The notes under the pieces are model-generated. The model was not told where the DNA came from, searched no databases, and saw only the letters and a list, made by a program, of their open reading frames with translations. Made by a program: the position numbers and the translations under genes. From Allorhizobium undicola ORS 992 = ATCC 700741 (GTDB lineage: Bacteria; Pseudomonadota; Alphaproteobacteria; Rhizobiales; Rhizobiaceae): 64,000 nucleotides of DNA. The DNA lies in assembly GCF_000621665.1 (NCBI RefSeq), contig NZ_JHXQ01000001.1, positions 1 to 64,000 on the forward strand, read 5' to 3'. Numbering within the stretch: position 1 is the stretch's first letter; every line of letters begins with the position of its first letter. This document shows positions 57,698 through 64,000 of the stretch, piece after piece.

Positions 57698-57792
57698 CAA
57701 ACCTCCGGTAAGGGGATTTTCCTGAAAATGTGGATGGTGTTTTGCATTCGCAACTTCGAAAAACAACGGCTCTTGTCCGCTGGACGGTGGGG

Positions 57793-58680
57793 TCAAAGTG
57801 CGCCGATGGATTTGAGCTTGGCCAGAACCGCGGCATCCGGCTCTCCGGTTTCGGCCATGCGGTAATGCCGCTGGAAATGGCGAATGGCGGCGCGGGTCTG
57901 GTCGCCTGCCACGCCATCGACGTTGACATTGGCATAGGCAATGTTCACCAGACCGCGCTGAATATCCATGACAAGGCCCGTCTGGCCCATGGCGCCGCTG
58001 GCGGCAATGGCGGCAGGCGGGGCCGGGGCGGCAGGAGAGGGTGAAGAGGCTTTGGTTTTCTGGGTGGAAAGCCTGGCCGGTTGCGGCGCGGTGACGAGAT
58101 TGCGTTCGGCGCTGCGAATGGCGGCTGCCACCGGGTCAATGGGTTTTTCATCGGCCGTGGCGGGCAGGGGCCGTTCCGCCGGGGTGACAGCCGCCGGTGT
58201 TATATGGGCGGTCTGCTGGCCGGGGGCTTGCGTCTTCGGGACGGTTGCTGCGGCAAGGGATGCGGCATCCGGCACTGGCGCAGAGGCGTGCACTGGCTGT
58301 GGCGTGGCTGTGCTATTGCCTGCTGCAATGGCGGCGGCCACCTCATCTTCCGGCGCGCTGGCGGCGGTTTCGCGCTGGATGCGGAAGGTGGTCACGTCGT
58401 TCGGGTCGGGCCGAGTCATATGGGCGCGGTTCAGGCCGAGGAGAGCGGTGAAATTATGCGGATCGCGGGTGCGCAGAAAGGGCGAGGGGTGTTGGCCCGG
58501 CTGATACCAGAAGGCATTGGCGGAGACGAAACCGAAGACGATCAGAAAAGCAGAAGCGCCACCCACGGTCAGCGGGTAGCGCCGAACAATTCCGCCAAGC
58601 GCGGAACCGGCCAGAACAAGAAGTCCCGGCGCCTTGCGGGCGGGCTTCCTTTCAGGCGATTTTCGCTTTCGCGTCGTCAT
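57793..58680 (-). CDS. Membrane-anchored peptidoglycan-binding-domain protein
   Basis: A 295-residue protein with a basic cytoplasmic start (RKRKSPERKPARK), one membrane helix at about 38-58, a long Ala/Pro/Thr-rich linker (about 105-225) and a C-terminal peptidoglycan-binding domain (DIQRGLVNIAYANVNVDGVAGDQTRAAIRHFQRHY). It probably spans from the inner membrane to the cell wall. Its start overlaps the histidine kinase gene by 29 bases, so it may be functionally tied to that sensor. Confidence 0.82.
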   Translation of the reverse strand: MTTRKRKSPERKPARKAPGLLVLAGSALGGIVRRYPLTVGGASAFLIVFGFVSANAFWYQPGQHPSPFLRTRDPHNFTALLGLNRAHMTRPDPNDVTTFRIQRETAASAPEDEVAAAIAAGNSTATPQPVHASAPVPDAASLAAATVPKTQAPGQQTAHITPAAVTPAERPLPATADEKPIDPVAAAIRSAERNLVTAPQPARLSTQKTKASSPSPAAPAPPAAIAASGAMGQTGLVMDIQRGLVNIAYANVNVDGVAGDQTRAAIRHFQRHYRMAETGEPDAAVLAKLKSIGAL

Positions 58681-60187
58681 TCAACCCTTCCAGTTCCACC
58701 TGCGCCTCAGGCAGATTGACCTGCAAGCGTGGCGGAAATTCGATGCGGCGGTGATCTTCCAGATTTTCCACACGATTTGCGCCGGAACCGTCCAGCGGCA
58801 GAATAATGGTTGCAACAGTGCCTTCGCCCTGCCGGCTTTCAAGCGTGAAGCGGCCGCCATGCAGCGCCACCAGCCCCTTGACCAGCGACAGGCCAAGACC
58901 GACACCCTCATGCCGGCGGGAATGGCCGCCATCTGCCTGCGTAAAGGGTTGGCCAAGCTGGCCAATCTTGTCGGCGGCAATACCAATGCCGGTATCGCTG
59001 ACAGAAATCGTCACGTCACGGCCCGATCGTGCCGCATCTATGGTGACAACGCCACCCGCTTCGGTGAATTTAATGGCGTTGCCAACAAGATTGATGAGGA
59101 TCTGGCTGAGCGCGCGCGGATCGGCGGTAATCTCGCCCAGCTCCCGCGGCAGGCGGTTGGTCAGCGCCACGCCTTTTTCACGCGCCTGAAGGCTCAGCAT
59201 CTTTTCGCAATCCAGCACGGTTTGCGCCAGCGGAAAGGCCTCGACGATCAGCTCGTAGCGGCCTGCCTCGATGCGGCACATGTCCAGCATGGTGTTGACC
59301 ACAGAGAGAAGATGCCCGCCGGACTGGCGGATCAGGCGCACATATTCGCGGTGGCGTTCATTTTCCATCCGGCCAAAGAGATCGCTGCCGAGAATGTCGG
59401 AAAAGCCGAGAATGGCATTGAGCGGCGTGCGCAATTCATGGCTGACCGCCGCCAGAAAACGGGATTTCGCCTCATGCGCGTCCTGCACCTGCACTTCAAG
59501 CCGGGCCAGCGTTTCGGCCAGTTCCTGCTCGCGGCTGCGGTCCAGCATCTGTGCGAAAAAGCCGGTCAAAGCGCCATCGCCATCCCGCTCCGCGCTGATG
59601 TCCAGCTCCACATGCAACAGGGTGCGATCGGCGGCATCGGCCTGCGGCCGGCCAAGGCGCAGCGCCAGCCGGGTGTGCTGATGGCCCTGACGCAGTTCAT
59701 CCAGCGCGCGTCCGAAGTCGATCCGGTCGGTAACATGCACCTGCTCGATGAAGGGGCGGCCTGCCGGTTCGCGCAGGAAAGGCATGAACAGCCCGCTATC
59801 GCGCCCGCCCAGCGAAACCACGCGGCCATGCGTATCGAGCTGCACGACAAGGCCGGGAAGAAGCCAGCTCCGGTCTATAGCCGCCGGCATCTCCACCGTT
59901 GCGGGCTCCAGCAGACGCATGAGCGAAAGGCCCGCCATCATGGCCAGCAAGGCCAGCCCACCCACCAGCGCCACGCCCAGCGGCAGGGCAAGGGCAGGGC
60001 TCATGAAGGCGGTCATTGCAATTGGGAGTAGCAGCAAGGCGGGAAGGGCTGCCGAAAGCGTCGCCTTCACGACGCGCAGCTCACCTTCGGCAGGATGCGC
60101 GGACGCGCCCAGCACCGTCAGCATCAGACGGGCGGCGGGGGCCAGCAGGGCATCTGCCCGATCAGCGATTTTGCTCAATACCTTCAC
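58652..60187 (-). CDS. Sensor histidine kinase (PAS-like sensor, membrane-anchored)
   Basis: A 511-residue kinase. Two membrane helices lie within residues 40-90, then a PAS-like sensor, the phosphorylated histidine in AVSHELRTPLNAILGFSDIL, and the ATP domain with NLVGNAIKFT, DTGIGI and GVGLGLSLVKGLV. The overall layout is like PleC/DivJ-type kinases of the alphaproteobacterial cell-cycle circuit, but the partner cannot be assigned and no response regulator is adjacent. I prefer a GTG start at 60185-60187 (GGAAG seven bases before); an ATG at 60220 is an alternative. Confidence 0.83.
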   Translation of the reverse strand: MKVLSKIADRADALLAPAARLMLTVLGASAHPAEGELRVVKATLSAALPALLLLPIAMTAFMSPALALPLGVALVGGLALLAMMAGLSLMRLLEPATVEMPAAIDRSWLLPGLVVQLDTHGRVVSLGGRDSGLFMPFLREPAGRPFIEQVHVTDRIDFGRALDELRQGHQHTRLALRLGRPQADAADRTLLHVELDISAERDGDGALTGFFAQMLDRSREQELAETLARLEVQVQDAHEAKSRFLAAVSHELRTPLNAILGFSDILGSDLFGRMENERHREYVRLIRQSGGHLLSVVNTMLDMCRIEAGRYELIVEAFPLAQTVLDCEKMLSLQAREKGVALTNRLPRELGEITADPRALSQILINLVGNAIKFTEAGGVVTIDAARSGRDVTISVSDTGIGIAADKIGQLGQPFTQADGGHSRRHEGVGLGLSLVKGLVALHGGRFTLESRQGEGTVATIILPLDGSGANRVENLEDHRRIEFPPRLQVNLPEAQVELEGLNDDAKAKIA

Positions 60188-60648
60188 GCCATGTCTTCCG
60201 CGAAGCGGTCCTCTTTGCATGGCCAACCATAGGGGGGTGCGCCTTAAGGAAAGGATAAAGCAAAAGCCCGCAAAGCCCCCGAAAATGGTTGTGATGCGCC
60301 AATTCGAGACAAGGCAAGTCAACTTTCAAAAACATGGTTAACGGCGCGTAAGCGACGGATTTTGCGTGATATTCTTCCAGACGTTAACCATTGTGACGGC
60401 GCTTGGGGTCTCAAAGCCTTGAACTGCGGGGTGGCTGCCGCAATTATCCTTAACCGGGTCGCTCGAATTCGACTATAATATGATGGGTCAGCCGTAATTC
60501 CTTAGAATTTGATTTAATTTCGACGAAAATGCCGCCTAACATTTCAAATCGATATTTGACCGGCACGGCTAGAGTGCCACTTCGGATCGGCTGCTTGGCC
60601 GGCGGCAACGGGCAGGGGCCTGTTGCGAATCGAGACGGATGACACCGC
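60188..60648. other. Divergent promoter region of the kinase and DUF5330 genes
   Basis: Contains TTAA half-sites at about 60338 and 60384 (the latter GTTAACCATT), each only partly resembling a CtrA box. GACTATAATATGATGG (about 60471) may be a promoter for the DUF5330 gene. No small gene was recognised. Confidence 0.4.
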
Positions 60649-61122
60649 ATGTGGTTTCTGATCAAGGGCACGTTCTGGTTTACGCTGGTGCTGGTGGTCC
60701 TGTCCTATATGGGCAGCCCCGAGGGCGAAAATTCCGCCGCAACGCCCTCTTTCGACATGGCAAATGCGATCGTTGCCGTCACCGGCGCCTATGATTACGC
60801 CCGCGGCCTGTGCGAGGAAAAGCCCGATGTCTGCGAAAAGGGCAGCCAGACCCTCCACGCCATCGGTGTGCGGGCGCGGGAAGGTGCGCTGGTCGCTTAT
60901 CAGTTTCTTAACCGTCAGTTCGGCGAGGGCGAGGCACCCGCCCCCATCGCCACGCCTCCCGCCGCCGCCCGCCATCCCCGTGAAGACGCCGCAGCCCCGC
61001 ACGGCATTGCGCAACAGGGCCTGACGCAGCAGGAAACCTCCGATGCGCTGCTGACCGGCTCCACCGCCTCCGGCCCCATGGTCATCTCCATCCCCAAGCC
61101 CAAGCCAAAGCCCGCGGGCTGA
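60649..61122 (+). CDS. DUF5330-like membrane protein
   Basis: A 157-residue protein with one N-terminal membrane helix (MWFLIKGTFWFTLVLVVLSY). A conserved stretch follows (FDMANAIVAVTGAYDYARGLCEEKPDVCEKG, with two cysteines eight residues apart) and a Pro/Ala-rich disordered end (ISIPKPKPKPAG). I associate the pattern with DUF5330 proteins of Hyphomicrobiales. No function is known. Confidence 0.72.
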   Translation: MWFLIKGTFWFTLVLVVLSYMGSPEGENSAATPSFDMANAIVAVTGAYDYARGLCEEKPDVCEKGSQTLHAIGVRAREGALVAYQFLNRQFGEGEAPAPIATPPAAARHPREDAAAPHGIAQQGLTQQETSDALLTGSTASGPMVISIPKPKPKPAG

Positions 61123-61124
61123 GC

Positions 61125-61262
61125 CGAAAACCGCTTCACACTTTTCGGGATGCGAGGCTTTTGGCCGCGCATCTTGTCCGAAAACCGCTTCACACTTTTC
61201 GGGATGCGAGGCTTTTAGCCGCGCATCTTGTCCGAAAACCGCTTCACACTTTTCGGGATGCG
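61125..61262. repeat. Tandem repeat of a 62-63 bp unit
   Basis: CCGAAAACCGCTTCACACTT followed by TTCGGGATGCGAGGCTTTTGG occurs two full times and then partially (third copy ends at CGCTCT). The units differ by single bases. It lies between the DUF5330 and sufE genes, and the last unit approaches the sufE start. Confidence 0.8.
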
Positions 61263-61308
61263 CTCTATATCCACACCATCATCAAAACCCACGGAGCCTC
61301 AGACCCGC

Positions 61309-61725
61309 ATGACCTCCATTGACCGGATCATGGAAGATTTTGCCTTTCTCGACGATTGGGAAGATCGCTACCGCTATGTGATCGAGCTTGGCAAGGCGCT
61401 GCCGGAACTGGCCGAGGATAAGCGCAGCGCCGAAAACAAGGTGCGCGGCTGCGCAAGCCAGGTGTGGCTTGTGACCCATGCGGGCGAGGGGCAGGACCCG
61501 GTGCTGACCTTCGAGGGTGATTCCGATGCGCATATCGTGCGCGGTCTCGTGGCGATCGTGCTGGCGGCCTATTCCGGCAAGCCCGCCTCCGAGGTGGCCG
61601 CTCTCGATGCGCTGGAACTGTTCGGCAAGCTTGGCCTGATGGAGCATCTCTCCTCGCAGCGCGCCAACGGTCTTCGCTCCATGGTGGAGCGCATTCGCGC
61701 AGAGGCGAAGGCCCACGGGGCATAA
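61309..61725 (+). CDS. sufE: Cysteine desulfuration protein SufE
   Basis: A 138-residue protein that accepts sulfur from the desulfurase SufS and passes it to Fe-S cluster assembly. The sulfur-carrying Cys48 is in VRGCASQVW; DDWEDRYRYVIELGK and SQRANGLRSMVERI are family features. It is cytoplasmic. No other suf gene is adjacent. The start at 61309 begins the conserved part; upstream codons fall in the tandem repeat. Confidence 0.93.
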   Translation: MTSIDRIMEDFAFLDDWEDRYRYVIELGKALPELAEDKRSAENKVRGCASQVWLVTHAGEGQDPVLTFEGDSDAHIVRGLVAIVLAAYSGKPASEVAALDALELFGKLGLMEHLSSQRANGLRSMVERIRAEAKAHGA

Positions 61726-61726
61726 G

Positions 61727-61850
61727 CATTTCAGGAAAAGTGGGCACCGGTTTTCCGCCCGGAAATGCGAAGAAAAAAGCATTTCAGGAAAAGTGGGCAC
61801 CGGTTTTCCGCCCGGAAATGCGGATAAAAAATCATTTCAGGAAAAGTGGC
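61727..61850. repeat. Tandem RIME-like units after sufE
   Basis: GCATTTCAGGAAAAGTGGGC followed by ACCGGTTTTCCGCCCGGAAATGCG occurs twice, then the start of a third. It separates the convergent sufE and macB genes. Confidence 0.8.
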
Positions 61851-61887
61851 GCCGATGGCCGGTCATTGCCCAACCACCGGTTCCTGG

Positions 61888-63843
61888 TCAATCCTTGCTG
61901 AGCGCTGCGACCGGATCAAGCCTTGAGGCGTTGCGGGCGGGCATGAAGCCGAAGACGAGGCCGATGAGGCAGGAGCAGGTGAAAGCCGCCACCATCGACG
62001 TTGTGGAATAGATGAGCCGGAAATCCGACTGCGCCAGCGAAAACACATAGCCGAAACCAAGCGCCAGACCGATGCCGAGCGTACCGCCGAGCAGGCAGAC
62101 GAGCACGGCTTCGATCAGAAATTGCTGGAGAATATCCTGCCGCCTTGCGCCCACGGCCATGCGCACGCCGATTTCACCGACCCGTTCGGAGACCGATACC
62201 AGCATGATATTCATGACGCCAATGCCGCCGACCACCAGCGAAATCACCGCGATGGCCGCCACCAGCAGGGTCAGCGTCTGGGTGGTGGCGAGAATGGTCT
62301 GGCGAATGTCGTCGGTGTTGAGAATGAAGAAGTCCTTTTCCCCGTGCCGCTTGGTGAGAAAGGCCGTGACGGCCTCCTGGGCCACGCTGGTATCGACGCT
62401 GTCGGCCACGCGCACGGTGATGGAGCGTAGCGACATGCTGCCCAGAAAGCGTGATTGCACGCTGGTATAGGGCAGATAGGCCGAAAGGTTGGAGCTTGCG
62501 CCAAATCCGCCCTGCTGGGTGGAAATCACCCCCACGACCCGCACGGGCACGGAAACGAGAAACACCGTCTTGCCCAAGGCATCCTGTGGCTTTTCGCCAA
62601 ACAGCGTCTTGGCGGTATTCTGGTCGATCACGGCATCCTGGCTGAGCGTATCGACGCTTGCGCGATCGAACAGCCGCCCGGCCAGCAGTTTGGAGCCCTT
62701 GGCGGCGAAATATTGCTCGCCCACGCCGTTCACCAGCACATTGGCCACCGTTGCGCCATAGCGCACCGTGCCGGAGGTGGAAACGGTGGGCGTGACCGCC
62801 GCAACATAGGAAAGCCTGCTCATGGCTTCCGCATCGGCCACTTTCAGCGTGGTGATGCGGCCGGAGCGCACATCGCCGAAGCTCTTGCCGGGGAAGATTT
62901 CCAGCGTATTGGTGCCGAGATTATTGATGTTGGACAGCACCTTTTCTTGCGTGCCCTGCCCAAGCGCCACCACGCAGACCACCGACGCTATGCCGATGAC
63001 GATGCCCAGCATGGTCAGAAAAGTCCGGAGCCGGTGCGAGGCCAGCGATTTCATGGCCATGACCGCCGCTTCGCGCAGCCGGTCGGCCCAGGGAAAACGG
63101 TGGCGACCGGCGGGCATGGCGGCTGCCGGAGATGCGGCGGGTTTGGTCCTTGCGCTGTCGTGCGGATTGACGCGGTCGGCGACAATCTCGCCATCGGCAA
63201 TTTCGATGATGCGTCCGGCGCGGGCGGCGACATTCAGATCATGCGTGACGATGATGATCGTGCGGCCTTCGGCATTCAGCTCGTCGAGAATGCGCAGCAC
63301 TTCCTCGCCGCTGCTCTTGTCCAGCGCGCCGGTCGGCTCGTCGGCGAGAATGACGTCTCCGCCATTGATGAGGGCGCGTGCAATGGAAACACGCTGCTGC
63401 TGGCCGCCGGAAAGCTGGCCGGGGCGGTTGCGCAACCGCTCGCCCATGCCGAGCCTTTGCAAAAGCGCCCTGGCGCGTTCGCGCCGGGCATCTGCCGAAA
63501 GTCCGGCATAGATGGCCGGGATCTCCACATTGCCCACCGACGATAGATCGGACAAAAGATGGTAGCGCTGGAAGATAAAGCCGAAATGCTCGCGCCGCAG
63601 CGCTGAAAGCGCATCGGAATCCAGCTGGTCGGTGCGCTTGCCGCCGATCTCGTAGGTGCCGTGGCTTGGCCGGTCGAGAAGGCCCAGAATATTCATCAGC
63701 GTCGATTTTCCGGAACCGGAAGGCCCGACGATGGACACCATCTCGCCCTTCTCGATCGACAGATCGACATTCTTCAGCACGGCCACATCGTCTTCACCGG
63801 CGCGGTAGATGCGGGTAACGCCCTTCAGGTTTATGAGTGCCAT
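61888..63843 (-). CDS. macB: Macrolide-type efflux ABC transporter MacB
   Basis: A 651-residue fusion of an N-terminal ATPase and a C-terminal membrane part. ATPase motifs: GPSGSGKST (about 42-50), LSGGQQQR and [12 protein letters not shown]. One helix follows ([23 protein letters not shown]), then a periplasmic domain and three more helices with the FtsX-type end ([22 protein letters not shown]). With MacA and an outer-membrane channel it exports macrolides, peptides or precursors. It is coupled to the macA gene three bases upstream. Confidence 0.93.
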   Translation of the reverse strand: MALINLKGVTRIYRAGEDDVAVLKNVDLSIEKGEMVSIVGPSGSGKSTLMNILGLLDRPSHGTYEIGGKRTDQLDSDALSALRREHFGFIFQRYHLLSDLSSVGNVEIPAIYAGLSADARRERARALLQRLGMGERLRNRPGQLSGGQQQRVSIARALINGGDVILADEPTGALDKSSGEEVLRILDELNAEGRTIIIVTHDLNVAARAGRIIEIADGEIVADRVNPHDSARTKPAASPAAAMPAGRHRFPWADRLREAAVMAMKSLASHRLRTFLTMLGIVIGIASVVCVVALGQGTQEKVLSNINNLGTNTLEIFPGKSFGDVRSGRITTLKVADAEAMSRLSYVAAVTPTVSTSGTVRYGATVANVLVNGVGEQYFAAKGSKLLAGRLFDRASVDTLSQDAVIDQNTAKTLFGEKPQDALGKTVFLVSVPVRVVGVISTQQGGFGASSNLSAYLPYTSVQSRFLGSMSLRSITVRVADSVDTSVAQEAVTAFLTKRHGEKDFFILNTDDIRQTILATTQTLTLLVAAIAVISLVVGGIGVMNIMLVSVSERVGEIGVRMAVGARRQDILQQFLIEAVLVCLLGGTLGIGLALGFGYVFSLAQSDFRLIYSTTSMVAAFTCSCLIGLVFGFMPARNASRLDPVAALSKD

Positions 63844-63846
63844 GGC

Positions 63847-64000
63847 CTAGAGCCCCATGGGCGGCGGTCCGCCTGCCTGTCCGCTGCCGCTGGCGCGGGC
63901 CGAACCCTGGCCGATGACCACCTTGTCGCCTTCGGCAAGGCCGGAGCGGATTTCCACGCGCACGCCGTCGCTCAGGCCCACCTCCACCTCTTTCTCAGTC
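63847..64000 (-). CDS. macA: MacA-type periplasmic adaptor, C-terminal end (cut by window edge)
   Basis: Reading leftward from the window edge in frame with the stop at 63847-63849 gives about 50 codons. The segment EVEVGLSDGVRVEIRSGLAE followed by GDKVVIGQG is the usual end of MacA/HlyD-type adaptors, which bridge MacB to an outer-membrane channel. The rest of the gene lies outside the window. Confidence 0.85.
   Translation of the reverse strand, partial: TEKEVEVGLSDGVRVEIRSGLAEGDKVVIGQGSARASGSGQAGGPPPMGL

Noticed and set aside
61125-61262. Possible CRISPR array
   Set aside because: The unit repeats end to end with no unique spacers.

Overview
The window is 64 kb of GC-rich alphaproteobacterial chromosome, most likely from the order Hyphomicrobiales (Rhizobiaceae or a close relative). 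The evidence is a MucR/Ros zinc-finger regulator, several small families I recognise mainly from rhizobia (DUF930, DUF1491, DUF2336, DUF5330), and many rhizobial-type intergenic palindromes. I cannot name a genus. Genes are densely packed, many junctions use ATGA or TGATG overlaps, and there is no phage or large island. No rRNA, tRNA or CRISPR array was seen.

Layout. 1-0.4 kb: 5' part of an ISAs1-type transposase inside a broken MITE. 0.8-6.5 kb: a sugar-type periplasmic binding protein and two chemoreceptors that share an almost identical 806-bp 3' end. 6.7-7.6 kb: uppP. 7.7-16.6 kb: two FecCD-type metal/siderophore ABC operons on the minus strand, the first with two binding proteins, the second ending in a coupled pseudoazurin gene; a methyltransferase is divergent from the first. 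17-25 kb: a GNAT gene behind an attenuator-like leader, two c-type cytochromes, a metallophosphatase, azoR with a divergent HxlR regulator, sodB, a cysteine-cluster protein and a class IV aminotransferase. 25-36.9 kb: a beta-trefoil protein, oligopeptidase B, LysR with DUF2798, an acetyltransferase, a hemolysin III-like protein, MAPEG, UspA, a polysaccharide deacetylase, an AI-2E-type transporter and a membrane-anchored AraC regulator. 37-41 kb: two tandem RTX metalloproteases of the serralysin (M10) type. 41.2-48 kb: a lactonase-like propeller, a DctA-like symporter, a third chemoreceptor, an acidic hypothetical protein, a small kinase and msrB. 48.3-54.3 kb: a complete seven-gene Mrp/Pha antiporter operon, followed by mucR. 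55.3-64 kb: DUF2336, DUF1491, a peptidoglycan-binding membrane protein, a histidine kinase, DUF5330, sufE and a MacAB exporter cut by the window end.

The most interesting signals are non-coding. A roughly 240-250 bp MITE family has perfect 9-bp target duplications in three complete copies, and each insertion lies in a hairpin-forming sequence. Upstream of the GNAT gene at 17.2 kb is a promoter, an apparently leaderless 17-codon peptide ORF and mutually exclusive RNA hairpins, arranged like ribosome-mediated attenuators. Other points are the homogenised chemoreceptor 3' ends, a Shine-Dalgarno-masking hairpin before the binding protein at 0.8 kb, and the pseudoazurin tied to a siderophore-type ABC operon.
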